Shown one piece after another: positions 1 through 7,524 of a stretch of 64,000 bases of DNA. Made by a program: the position numbers and the translations under genes. The notes under the pieces are model-generated. The model did not search any database and was not told where the DNA came from. It saw only the letters and a list, made by a program, of their open reading frames with translations. This DNA is from Methylocapsa sp. D3K7 (lineage in GTDB: Bacteria > Pseudomonadota > Alphaproteobacteria > Rhizobiales > Beijerinckiaceae), in the NCBI RefSeq assembly GCF_029855125.1, contig NZ_CP123229.1, positions 3,082,501-3,146,500 on the forward strand. Direction: 5' to 3'. The stretch's first letter is position 1, and every line of letters begins with the position of its first letter.

Positions 1-195
1 GAGCGCGAGTTCAAGATCGAGTGCGCGCGCGAGCTCAACGAGGCTCGAGAGCTTAAGGTCCGAGCCGCCGCTCTCGATCTTGGAAATATGGCTCTGAGGG
101 ACACCGATCTTAGCGCTGAGGTCCCGCTGGCTCAGACCTTTCGCCTCACGAGCCGCCTTGAGGGCCCCGATAATTTCTTCGTTCGCATAGTTCAT
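1..195 (-). CDS. HipB-like XRE-family HTH repressor, cut by window edge
   Basis: This is the first 65 codons of a gene on the minus strand; the 3' part lies outside the window. It starts MNYANEEIIGALKAAREAKG and contains a clear Cro/C1-type helix-turn-helix, with LSQRDLSAKIG, VPQSHISKIE and LSSLVELARALDLE segments in the expected order. The pattern resembles HipB antitoxins, which bind palindromic operators and usually precede a hipA kinase gene; a hipA gene would lie to the left if present. It starts from ATG preceded by AGGA, and that Shine-Dalgarno sequence lies inside the first operator palindrome, so self-repression is likely. It is divergent from the SIR2-Argonaute gene and shares its control region. 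HTH assignment is firm; the HipB label is inference. Confidence 0.8.
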   Translation of the reverse strand, partial: MNYANEEIIGALKAAREAKGLSQRDLSAKIGVPQSHISKIESGGSDLKLSSLVELARALDLELAL

Positions 196-213
196 GATAT
201 GTCCTAGCATATC
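196..213. promoter_or_regulatory. operator copy 1, GATATG-N6-CATATC
   Basis: Perfect 6-bp inverted repeat with a 6-bp spacer (18 bp in all), directly against the ATG of the HTH gene and covering its ribosome binding site. E. coli HipB operators (TATCC-N8-GGATA) also span 18 bp. Probable autoregulatory site. Confidence 0.6.
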
Positions 214-226
214 TAATTTTTAATTT

Positions 227-244
227 GATATGCTAAAATATATC
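227..244. promoter_or_regulatory. operator copy 2, GATATG-N6-TATATC
   Basis: Same 18-bp layout as the copy at 196-213, with one mismatch in the right arm. It lies 31 bp from the first copy, about three helical turns, which would put bound dimers on the same face of the DNA. Confidence 0.5.
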
Positions 245-270
245 ATACGTCGCTGCTGTATGCAAGATAC

Positions 271-288
271 GATATGCGCTAGCCGATC
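271..288. promoter_or_regulatory. degenerate operator-like site
   Basis: The left arm GATATG is intact and the spacer CGCTAG matches four of six bases of copy 1 (TCCTAG), but the right arm is CCGATC. It may be a weak half-site. I list it because the other three copies share the same geometry. Confidence 0.25.
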
Positions 289-301
289 AAAATAGCTATA
301 T

Positions 302-319
302 GATATGTTTTTACATATC
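302..319. promoter_or_regulatory. operator copy 3, GATATG-N6-CATATC
   Basis: A second perfect copy of the 6-6-6 palindrome, on the Argonaute side of the intergenic region. Its presence suggests the HTH protein controls both divergent promoters. Confidence 0.55.
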
Positions 320-524
320 AAAGGCCTTCAACGGTACCCGCGTCGAGGTTTGAGTAAGGCGTCTTTTACTAAGTCAGGTTGGGCAACGCGCAATCTTCTC
401 AAACCTTGAACGGAGATTGAACTTATCGGTTTTCCTTGTCGTGCCTGGTCTCCCACCGACTCCAGCGTTTTCCTCGAAGTATAGATATGGTATGTTTGAT
501 TTCTTTTACCTCAGGATATAGCGT

Positions 525-3500
525 ATGAAGCGAATGTCTGTTGAACAGGCCACAGTTCAGATCTCGGAGACACCGTCCGCACTATCGGGGCAGACCGCCG
601 AGAATCTTATCCTTTCGCTCGATGCTTTCGTCCGGTCATTCGGGGTCCAACGCTCACCCTTGGCCTTATTTCTCGGCGCCGGAGCGTCGACGACATCAGG
701 CATCCCCTCGGCAGAAATGTGTATCTGGGAGTGGAAGCGACAAATCTTCCTGACCAACAACCCGGGCCTCGAAGATCAATTTGCCGAACTCTCCTTGGAA
801 GGTGTCAGGCGTAAAATTCAGCATTGGCTGGACCGGCAGGGCGGCTATCCGAAAGAGCAGGCGTCCGAAGAGTATGGCTTCTATATCAAACGTTGCTTTC
901 CCATCGCTTCCGATCGAAGCGCTTTCTTCCAACGGAAGGTCCGAGATGCTCAATCTCACATCGGCTACCGACTGCTCGGACACCTGGGAGAGGCGGATCT
1001 AATCCGCACTGTATGGTCCACTAACTTTGACGGCCTTCCGGCCCGTGCAGCCGCCGGTCGTAATCTTACAGTGCGTGAAGTTGGGATCGATAGCCAAAGC
1101 CGTATATCTCAAGTGCCAAGCACCGGCGAGTTGCTGTGCGTCTCGCTTCACGGCGACTACCGTTACGATGACCTGAAGAACACGCCTGAAGAGCTGCAGA
1201 CCCAAGAAGCTGCATTGCGGCAGGTCCTCGTCAACGACTTGCGCAACACTTCTCTGATCGTTTGTGGATATAGCGGGCGCGATCATTCTGTTATGGACGC
1301 GCTCGACGACGCTTACGCGCACGATGGCGCGGGGGTCCTTTACTGGTGTGGCTTTAGCGATCGTGACGTTCCTGAGAGGGTTGCTTCGCTCATACGAAAG
1401 GCACGCGCCAGCGGGAGACAAGCCTTCTACGTCCCCAGCATGGGGTTCGACGATCTCCTGACGAGACTTGTCTTGCACTGCCTTCAAGGGGAACGGCGCA
1501 AGGCTGCCAACGACTGTCTCGAAGAGTTTTCCTCCAATGATCTCGTCTCCCGCGAACCATTCCGGGTGCAAAAATTCCGGGCGAGCACACTCATTAAAAG
1601 CAACGCGTTTGCGATCGAATGCCCGGCAGAGGTTCTGCAGTTTGATTTGCAGCAATGGCCGCCAAATGGTGAGGTCACATCCCACATTCGCGAAAGGCTT
1701 GCTCAACGTGCGGCGGTGGCCCTGCCGTTCAAGGGCAAGGTCCTTGCTCTTGGAACCATTGACGAGATCAAGGAGGCATTCGGAGACAATATCAAGGGGC
1801 CGATTGAGAGAACGCCGATCACCCCCTCGGAACTACAATATGACGAAGGCGCCATAGTTTCGCTCTTGCGGCAGGCGCTGGTGCGCTCGATGGCTGACGT
1901 CGCGGGGCTCGCGACCGACGGGCGAAAGGAGATTTGGAAACTTACCCCTGACAAGAAAGTCGCTGATGACGGCAAGACTTATCAAGTGTTCTCATCGGTC
2001 CAGATATTTCTTCGTCGTATTGGAGGCATTCAGTATCTCGTCCTGAAACCGTCTCTCAAGGTCCTGGACATTGCAGGCACCGAGGTTGCACCGGAAATCG
2101 CCAATCCGATAAAGCTGAGCATTCTCGGTTGGCAGCATAACAAGCCCTTCAATCAGGTTGTGAACAATTGGCGCACGCTACTTTTCCAAAAGGATCAGGA
2201 AACCACCATATTCGAATTTCCGCATAACTGTGGATCGACATTTAAGTTCAAGATCAGGCGCTCGCCGGCGTTCGGCGAAATCGGTCTTCCTCACGGCGGA
2301 TCGTCTGTGAATGTGCCAGCGAAGTTGCAGCCGCTTCTAAAATACCAAGGACTGCAACTGTCAGAACCGCAATTGGTGTTTTCCAACAAGGCCGGCACTG
2401 GCCCTGTCAAAGGTCCTCATCCCATCCGCGGCATCGTCGAAAATCGCCCCTACGACTATCCGCTAACCGCACACGGGATGGCGACAACTCTTCGCGTGGG
2501 TGTTATTTGCCCAGCATCGGAAGCCGGTGCGCTTCATGCGTATCTTCAAAAAATCCATCAGCGACATAGCCCCGGTTCCACCGAGACGGACTATCTCGTG
2601 GATTATCCAGGCTTCGCGGCTGCCTATGGTTTGCCGATCGAGTTGCCGGAACCCGGACATCGAGGATGGGTCGTCTGTCCAGAGCCATCGTCAGGCGATC
2701 CGCAAGCGGCGTCCTTGGAGGTCGCACGATTGATCAACCAAGGCGTGGAGAAGCTTCAATCGATTTATGCGCCCCATGTCGTCCTGATCTTCTATCCGAG
2801 TCGTTGGAAGACTTTTCAGGGTTATCGCAACGAGGTTGAGCATTTTGATGTGCATGACTTCGTCAAAGCGTATTGTGTTCAGCGCGGTACCGCTACGCAG
2901 TTTCTCACTCAAGAAACCCTTGCAGACGGTTATCAATGCCGTGTCTGGTGGTGGCTATCGCTTGCCTTGTACGTCAAAGGCATGCGCACCCCATGGGTTC
3001 TGGATAGCCTGGCGCAAGATACGGCGTTTGTTGGTTTGGGTTTCAGTATCGACCCCAATGCCGAGCGGGGGCAACACGTCGTTCTCGGATGCAGCCATAT
3101 CTACAGCGCGAGGGGGGAAGGACTGCAGTACCGTTTGAGCAAGGTGGAGAACCCCATAATCCGGCATGGCAATCCGTTTATGTCGAAGGATGACGCCCGG
3201 CGTACAGGCGAAACCATCAGACAGCTCTTTTTCGATGCCCGGTTCAAACTCCCGGATCGTGTCGTTTTGCACAAACGGACTCCATTCAACAAGGACGAGC
3301 GGGAAGGACTTGCGGAAGGCCTGCGCGGCGTTCGTACTCTCGACATGATCGAAATACAGATCGACAATGCTCTTCGTTATGTCGCCTCCGTTCCCGGTCG
3401 TGACGGTGCGGTGGATGAGGACAACTACCCCGTACGGCGGGGCACCGCGATGAAACTTGACGACTGGACGGCGTTGGTTTGGGTGCATGGAGCGACTACC

Positions 3501-3758
3501 GCCCTGGATTCCCGCCGTAAGTATTTTCAGGGCAAGAGACGGATTCCTGCGCCATTAACGGTCAGACGACACGCAGGAAAAACGGACCTTCAGCAGATTG
3601 CCGAAGAAATACTCGGGCTCTCAAAAATGAACTGGAACACTTTCGATCTTTACACCAAGTTTCCGGCGACCCTTCAATCGTCCAACGAAATCGCACGTAT
3701 TGGATCACTACTCCAAAGATTCGGCGCATCGTCGTACGACTACCGGCTCTTCATTTGA
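525..3758 (+). CDS. single-chain SIR2-APAZ-short Argonaute (fused SPARSA-type defence protein)
   Basis: 1077 residues. The N-terminal SIR2 domain (about 40-300) has the NAD-binding GAGAS loop at 51-55, a TNFDG motif near 166, an LHGD motif near 209 and GYSGRD near 248, so NADase catalysis should be intact. An APAZ region follows (about 340-580), then a MID-like region and a PIWI domain (about 810-1077) ending in the short-Ago segment NWNTFDLYTKFP and SSNEIARIG. The PIWI site where active Argonautes have the first catalytic aspartate reads VGLGFSID, so it is predicted not to slice. In characterised relatives, guide-directed recognition of invader nucleic acid triggers NAD depletion and abortive infection. 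SIR2-APAZ and Ago are often two proteins; here they are one chain, as in the fused clade. ATG at 525 is chosen; ATG at 534 is possible. Confidence 0.9.
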   Translation: MKRMSVEQATVQISETPSALSGQTAENLILSLDAFVRSFGVQRSPLALFLGAGASTTSGIPSAEMCIWEWKRQIFLTNNPGLEDQFAELSLEGVRRKIQHWLDRQGGYPKEQASEEYGFYIKRCFPIASDRSAFFQRKVRDAQSHIGYRLLGHLGEADLIRTVWSTNFDGLPARAAAGRNLTVREVGIDSQSRISQVPSTGELLCVSLHGDYRYDDLKNTPEELQTQEAALRQVLVNDLRNTSLIVCGYSGRDHSVMDALDDAYAHDGAGVLYWCGFSDRDVPERVASLIRKARASGRQAFYVPSMGFDDLLTRLVLHCLQGERRKAANDCLEEFSSNDLVSREPFRVQKFRASTLIKSNAFAIECPAEVLQFDLQQWPPNGEVTSHIRERLAQRAAVALPFKGKVLALGTIDEIKEAFGDNIKGPIERTPITPSELQYDEGAIVSLLRQALVRSMADVAGLATDGRKEIWKLTPDKKVADDGKTYQVFSSVQIFLRRIGGIQYLVLKPSLKVLDIAGTEVAPEIANPIKLSILGWQHNKPFNQVVNNWRTLLFQKDQETTIFEFPHNCGSTFKFKIRRSPAFGEIGLPHGGSSVNVPAKLQPLLKYQGLQLSEPQLVFSNKAGTGPVKGPHPIRGIVENRPYDYPLTAHGMATTLRVGVICPASEAGALHAYLQKIHQRHSPGSTETDYLVDYPGFAAAYGLPIELPEPGHRGWVVCPEPSSGDPQAASLEVARLINQGVEKLQSIYAPHVVLIFYPSRWKTFQGYRNEVEHFDVHDFVKAYCVQRGTATQFLTQETLADGYQCRVWWWLSLALYVKGMRTPWVLDSLAQDTAFVGLGFSIDPNAERGQHVVLGCSHIYSARGEGLQYRLSKVENPIIRHGNPFMSKDDARRTGETIRQLFFDARFKLPDRVVLHKRTPFNKDEREGLAEGLRGVRTLDMIEIQIDNALRYVASVPGRDGAVDEDNYPVRRGTAMKLDDWTALVWVHGATTALDSRRKYFQGKRRIPAPLTVRRHAGKTDLQQIAEEILGLSKMNWNTFDLYTKFPATLQSSNEIARIGSLLQRFGASSYDYRLFI

Positions 3759-3975
3759 ATTTAGCGGCACACAGCGCGTCCGGATGCCCGGCCGCGCGCT
3801 AGGTGCGCCATAAAGCAGCGCTTCCGGAGTAGCCACTCGGTGTCTCGCCATTCGGTGACGCTCTCTCGGTTGATCGCCGAGAAGCGTTCGGCGGCCCTGT
3901 CGGTTCATGGTCCGGTCACATATCATTTCTGGCCAAGCTTATTGCCCGCAATACGAAGCTGGGCGGGACCCTTGT

Positions 3976-4143
3976 TTAAGGTGTCGGCGGCTTCGGTCTG
4001 CGGGCATTGAGCGCCCGTCTCAGACTTTCGAGGGCCATCAGCGCTTCCTTGCGCTGAGCTTCGTAAAAGCCGATCGCGCGGACGGCCTGCTCAAAGAGCG
4101 CCTTCAGTTCGGCTTCGGTTCTGTATCTGGTTCGGTTCGTCAT
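3976..4143 (-). CDS. small 55-residue protein of the island, unknown function
   Basis: A short minus-strand frame starts MTNRTRYRTEAELKALFEQA and ends in RRPKPPTP. An AAGGA sits 7 bases before the ATG, a good ribosome binding site. The middle is predicted to form a charged amphipathic helix (EQAVRAIGFYEAQRKEALMALESLRRAL), and the product is basic and soluble with no membrane segment. It lies alone between the Argonaute and excisionase-like genes. It could be a DNA- or RNA-associated accessory protein or a recombination factor, but I do not recognise a family. The ribosome binding site and codon pattern support it; function is unknown. Confidence 0.5.
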   Translation of the reverse strand: MTNRTRYRTEAELKALFEQAVRAIGFYEAQRKEALMALESLRRALNARRPKPPTP

Positions 4144-4477
4144 TGTCGTTCCTTTCGTCCATGGTGTTGTTCACGGGCGTTGGAACAGCGGCGGGCCAAA
4201 CAGCACCCTGTAAGGGCCGAAACGTCAGAGGAGGAGCTTCACGCTTGCCACAAGGAGAGCCGCTACAAATGACCATCAAAGAGCAAAAACAAATGGACGG
4301 GGGAGGGCAGGGGCAACTTTGACCAGATCGCGACCAGGAATCCGGACTGCCGCGCCACTACGTTGAGCATGACGGCACTTGACGCCGTTTTCCGACGCAA
4401 AGCAGCGCATATGAACCGTGTACAGGGCTCCGAGAAAAAGTCTGAAATTGCGCAATGGCCACAGGGGTAATGACCCG
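4144..4477. other. gene-free stretch in the island
   Basis: These 334 bp contain only short overlapping frames without convincing ribosome binding sites or recognisable products. I see no strong repeat, terminator or RNA gene. The promoter of the excisionase-like gene is presumably in its right half. Confidence 0.4.
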
Positions 4478-4747
4478 ATGGCTCGCGTTCGCACCATAGA
4501 GCCTCGTTTGCTGGATCGCTCCCAGGCAGCGGCCTATTGTGGTATAAGCCTCGCCGTTTTCACGGCGCGATGTCCGGTGCAGCCTCTGGCGATGGGGCAG
4601 GGGAAGAGGCTGGAACGCTACGACATCCGCGACCTGGACGACTGGATAGACAGGCTTGGCGCGCGCGGCGCGACCTCTGAAACCGTGGATTGGCTCGAAA
4701 AGATGGACGCCCCTCATGGGAACGCTCGTTCGGGTAAAAGGGATTAG
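4478..4747 (+). CDS. excisionase-like / AlpA-type helix-turn-helix protein
   Basis: 89 residues from ATG at 4478, with GGGG about 11 bases upstream. The N-terminal half carries LLDRSQAAAYCGIS followed by a basic RYDIRDLDDWIDRL segment, the winged-helix layout of MerR-like excisionases and AlpA-type regulators encoded beside tyrosine integrases. These small DNA-binding proteins bend attachment-site DNA to favour excision or regulate the integrase. The gene overlaps the recombinase start by 32 bp, so the two are probably cotranscribed and translationally coupled. The longer upstream start at 4418 adds an unconserved-looking leader and is less likely. Confidence 0.65.
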   Translation: MARVRTIEPRLLDRSQAAAYCGISLAVFTARCPVQPLAMGQGKRLERYDIRDLDDWIDRLGARGATSETVDWLEKMDAPHGNARSGKRD

Positions 4748-5777
4748 GCGCTGGCGGCACCCCAGGACCGGCATATGGTATTGCTACCATCGTAAATCCG
4801 CGACGCCGATCCAGGCCGAATTCGGATCGCCGGCTTTTTTCGCCGAGCTGGCCGCCATTGAAAAAAGTCAGCAACTAAAGACCGCCAGGCCGGGAACATT
4901 GGGCCTCGCGATAGATGCCTATCACGGGACTCCGGCTTGGGCCGCCCTGCGACCCAAAACCCGGGTCTCCTATGAGCGGGCCATCGCCATCCTTGAGCCG
5001 CTCCGCGACATGCCTTTGATCGCGTTGAATCGCTCGACGATCATACGCCTTCGCGACGAGAAGATTTTTCCCAAACACGGCCGATGGATGGCGAACTATG
5101 TCGTCACGTTTCTTGGCATTCTGCTGCCGTTTTGCCGGGATTATGATTTCATCAAAGAGAACCCGCTGGCCGAGCGGGTCAAAAAGATCCGCAAGCCGCG
5201 GGACGGTTTGGTCCAGAATCGACCCTGGACGGAGGAAGAATGCCGGATCGTTCTGGAGAAAGCGCCTCCGCATATTCGCGTCCCGATCGCTCTTGCCATG
5301 TGTGCCGGTCTCCGCAAGGCCGACGTGTTGACCGTGACCAAGGCGGCGATCGCCGGAGGCATGATTACGGTGACGACGGCCAAACGGGAAAAAGAAATTT
5401 CGGCGCCCATTCATCCGCTCCTGGCCGACGCCATACAGGCGCTTCCGGCAAGCGATGCGGTGCAAATCGCCGTGAACTCATTTGGTCAGCCGTGGTCGGA
5501 GACCGGCTTCAATTCGTCCTGGTCGAAGTTCCGTAACAGCCTTCGGAGTGAGGGCCTGATCGGCCCTGGCCTGACGATCCACGGCCTTCGCCATACCTTG
5601 GGAACACGCCTGAAAGAGGCCGGCGCCGATGATGGGATGATCGCCGACATCCTCGGCAACACCATTCCGCGGCACTATTCGAGCGGCGCGAAACTTTCCC
5701 AGAAAGCCAAGGGAATCGTCGTCAATTTGAGCCTGGACGGAAACAAATCGCGACCAAAAGTGTCTACACCGGACTGA
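4716..5777 (+). CDS. tyrosine recombinase / site-specific integrase
   Basis: 353 residues from ATG at 4716; a longer TTG start at 4656 would lie deeper in the upstream gene. The N-terminal part is a SAM-like core-binding domain (ending near NPLAERVKKIR). The C-terminal catalytic domain shows the arginine of box I in CAGLRKADVL, a lysine in TTAKREKEIS, the HGLRHTLGTRL box II and the probable nucleophile tyrosine in PRHYSSGAK. It would integrate and, with the small protein upstream, excise the element. It faces the tRNA-Phe 3' end 50 bp away, which is its probable target. The gene seems intact. Confidence 0.9.
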   Translation: MGTLVRVKGIRRWRHPRTGIWYCYHRKSATPIQAEFGSPAFFAELAAIEKSQQLKTARPGTLGLAIDAYHGTPAWAALRPKTRVSYERAIAILEPLRDMPLIALNRSTIIRLRDEKIFPKHGRWMANYVVTFLGILLPFCRDYDFIKENPLAERVKKIRKPRDGLVQNRPWTEEECRIVLEKAPPHIRVPIALAMCAGLRKADVLTVTKAAIAGGMITVTTAKREKEISAPIHPLLADAIQALPASDAVQIAVNSFGQPWSETGFNSSWSKFRNSLRSEGLIGPGLTIHGLRHTLGTRLKEAGADDGMIADILGNTIPRHYSSGAKLSQKAKGIVVNLSLDGNKSRPKVSTPD

Positions 5778-5791
5778 AAAAGTGTCTACAC
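5756..5791. repeat. two direct repeats AAAAGTGTCTACAC, candidate integrase arm sites
   Basis: Copies at 5756-5769 and 5778-5791 match over 14 bases with a 22-bp period, about two helical turns. They straddle the stop codon of the recombinase gene, between it and the tRNA. Short direct repeats in this place are typical of arm-type integrase binding sites. Function is inferred from position only. Confidence 0.45.
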
Positions 5792-5826
5792 GGTGAAAAC
5801 GCAAATCGCTAAGTTATTGATTTTGC

Positions 5827-5902
5827 TGGTGCCCAGGGGCGGAATCGAACCACCGACACTGCGATTTTCAGTCGCATGCTCTACCAACTGAGCTACCTGG
5901 GC
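5827..5902 (-). tRNA. tRNA-Phe (anticodon GAA)
   Basis: A 76-nt cloverleaf on the minus strand. The acceptor stem pairs GCCCAGG with CCTGGGC, followed by an encoded ACCA end. The D arm is GCTCAGTTGGTAGAGC, the anticodon stem TGCGA/TCGCA encloses the loop CTGAAAA with anticodon GAA, and the T arm contains GGTTCGATTCC. It decodes phenylalanine codons. Its 3' end faces the recombinase gene and likely serves as attachment site; the encoded CCA shows that integration left the tRNA intact. Confidence 0.97.
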
Positions 5903-5938
5903 GCCGCCGGAACTCTGGAGAGCCTCCGGGCAGCGGCG

Positions 5939-5968
5939 GTTATAGAGGAGCGATGAGCCAATTGTCTA
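5939..5968 (-). promoter_or_regulatory. sigma70-type promoter of tRNA-Phe
   Basis: On the minus strand, TAGACA (5968-5963) and TATAAC (5944-5939) are separated by 18 bp, and the -10 box lies 36 bp before the mature tRNA 5' end. The spacing and match fit a housekeeping promoter. Confidence 0.5.
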
Positions 5969-6075
5969 GCGCCCGCGGGAACAAGAGTTGAAAGAGCGGT
6001 TGACTGGGGGACTGGGCGCTCGAACCCGCCATCCGTAAATTGCCCATCGAATCGAAAAATTGCTCACCTAAGCTA

Positions 6076-6984
6076 TCACTCCGCTCTTGCTGGCGTGCGA
6101 TCGATCTCGCCGACGAAAGCGCAGATACGGGCAATCGTTTCCTGATCCAGCAGCAGCGGTGCGTGGCCTTGACCCTTGACCGTATGGGTTTCTGCGCCTG
6201 GATGCCGCGCTTTCATTTCGTTGAGCGTTTCAACCGAAAGCAGATCGCTGTTGGCGCCTCTGAGGATAAGCAAAGGGATGCCGCGCAGTCCATCGAACTG
6301 AGGCCACATCGAAGGGAGGGGCTGTTCAAGGTCAAGGCCAATCAGTGTTTTCATCAAATTTTGATCGTAACGCGGACCGATGCGTCCGACGGCATCAGTG
6401 AACGTTATCTTGGCGTAAGTTTCCCAATCGGCCCGGCTGAGGCCGTTGAATCGCTCGCTCATCATTTCCTTTAGCAGATCAACGGCGTCCGGGATCGACC
6501 GCGGGGCCGGGAGTTTGCCGACATAGCCCCGGATGCGCGCCATTCCACGTGGCTCCAGGACAGGACCAATATCATTCAAAACCGCACCGCGAAGGACAGC
6601 AGGCCGGCTTGCTGAGAGCAGCATGGTATGAAGGCCGCCGCGTGATGTGCCGATGAAAATAGCGGCATCGATCTCGAGGGCGGTGAGGATCGATAACACG
6701 TCGCCGTTTTCGACAGCGAGGCTGTAATTCTTCCAGTCCGGGTCATAATCCGATAGACCGCGGCCGCGGTAATCGAGCGCCAGAACCCGCCGCTTTTCTC
6801 CGGCCTGTCCGGCGGCGAGGGCGCTTGCCAGAGGGCCAAAATCCGCTGAATTACGGGTGAGGCCAGCCAAGCAGACGATGGGGATGCCTGCCGCGAGCGG
6901 CGAGCCATAGTCACGCACGTGAAGGCGTAGACCATCGACCGCTGAAAAGAAGCGGCTTTCGAAAGGAAACTGCGGCAAACTCAT
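6076..6984 (-). CDS. alpha/beta-fold hydrolase
   Basis: 302 residues from the ATG at 6984, which has GAGGA 5 bases upstream; an extension to 7065 lacks such support. The order is that of the alpha/beta hydrolase fold: an oxyanion region VCLAGLTRNS, DYRGRGLSDYD, the nucleophile elbow GTSRGG, an acidic residue in RGANSDLL and the histidine in GQGHAPLL. A complete Ser-Asp-His triad is therefore visible. There is no signal peptide, so it is cytosolic. The substrate cannot be read from the sequence; ester or lactone hydrolysis is likely. It stands alone between the tRNA and a divergently transcribed response regulator. Confidence 0.85.
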   Translation of the reverse strand: MSLPQFPFESRFFSAVDGLRLHVRDYGSPLAAGIPIVCLAGLTRNSADFGPLASALAAGQAGEKRRVLALDYRGRGLSDYDPDWKNYSLAVENGDVLSILTALEIDAAIFIGTSRGGLHTMLLSASRPAVLRGAVLNDIGPVLEPRGMARIRGYVGKLPAPRSIPDAVDLLKEMMSERFNGLSRADWETYAKITFTDAVGRIGPRYDQNLMKTLIGLDLEQPLPSMWPQFDGLRGIPLLILRGANSDLLSVETLNEMKARHPGAETHTVKGQGHAPLLLDQETIARICAFVGEIDRTPARAE

Positions 6985-7132
6985 TTCCTCATCCGGAGGC
7001 CCGCTCGCGTAACCGCGGACAGGGCGCAATCGACAGCAAAGATCGCCAAGAGCCCAAAGCGGCACCGCAATGCTTTGTTAATCAACTAATCAAAACACGG
7101 GAACTTCTGTCAAATGCTAATGTTACCTCCCC

Positions 7133-7519
7133 GTGACAGTCAAATCGCCCAGGCAGAGTTCCGGCCCTAACGATGTCGTTCTCGTTGTTGAGGATGAGCC
7201 ATTCGTGCGACTGATGGGCGTCGACCTTCTTAAGGACGCGGGATTTGATGTTTTGCAGGCATGCAATGCGGACGAGGCGTTGCGGCTGCTTGAAACTCAC
7301 CCCGAGGTGCGCGTTGTCTTTTCGGATGTCGAGATGCCGGGCTCCCTCGATGGGTTGGGACTTGCTCAGTGTATTTGCCAGCGCTGGCCGGAAATAGGAA
7401 TCGTTCTCACGTCCGGCCATCGAATTCGCATCGATATGATGCCTCGTGACGGAACGTTCTTGATAAAACCATATGACGGCACCGTCCTAGTACGGACCAT
7501 CGAAGAAATTATTCATTGA
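7133..7519 (+). CDS. single-domain response regulator (CheY-like receiver)
   Basis: 128 residues beginning with GTG. The receiver fold is complete: acidic pair E20-D21, phospho-acceptor D65 in FSDVEMPG, T93 in VLTSG and K112 in LIKPYD. There is no output domain, so it signals by protein contact or as a phosphate sink, as many orphan receivers in rhizobia do. No histidine kinase gene is adjacent, and its partner is unknown. The start lacks a strong ribosome binding site, so a downstream start cannot be excluded, although the receiver needs residues from about 14 onward. Confidence 0.85.
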   Translation: MTVKSPRQSSGPNDVVLVVEDEPFVRLMGVDLLKDAGFDVLQACNADEALRLLETHPEVRVVFSDVEMPGSLDGLGLAQCICQRWPEIGIVLTSGHRIRIDMMPRDGTFLIKPYDGTVLVRTIEEIIH

Positions 7520-7524
7520 TTTGC

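Larger units (their letters stand above)
196..524. other. divergent control region between repressor and SIR2-Argonaute
   Basis: This 329-bp stretch without a gene is AT-rich in its left half and holds three full GATATG-N6-CATATC type palindromes and one degenerate one. A separate 9-bp perfect inverted repeat (AGGTTTGAG at 346-354 and CTCAAACCT at 398-406) has a 43-bp loop and no known meaning. I see no convincing sigma70 promoter. An AGGA about 10 bases before the ATG at 525 can serve as ribosome binding site for the Argonaute gene. Confidence 0.55.
1..5829. mobile_element. right-hand part of a tRNA-Phe integrative element
   Basis: A tyrosine recombinase gene ends 50 bp from the 3' end of a tRNA-Phe gene and points toward it, the usual layout of genomic islands integrated at tRNA 3' ends. 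Its cargo in the window is accessory: a HipB-like repressor, a SIR2-Argonaute fusion, a small unknown gene and an excisionase-like gene. Core housekeeping genes begin directly beyond the tRNA. I saw no second copy of the tRNA 3' end in the first 5.8 kb, so the left boundary is probably off the window. The element class (ICE, phage satellite or simple island) is unknown. Confidence 0.6.

Noticed and set aside
3907..4272. Plus-strand 121-codon frame after the Argonaute gene
   Set aside because: It runs antisense to the better supported 55-residue gene, has no ribosome binding site, and the product is low in hydrophobic core residues and rich in Arg, Cys and Ser as expected for a chance frame in GC-rich DNA.
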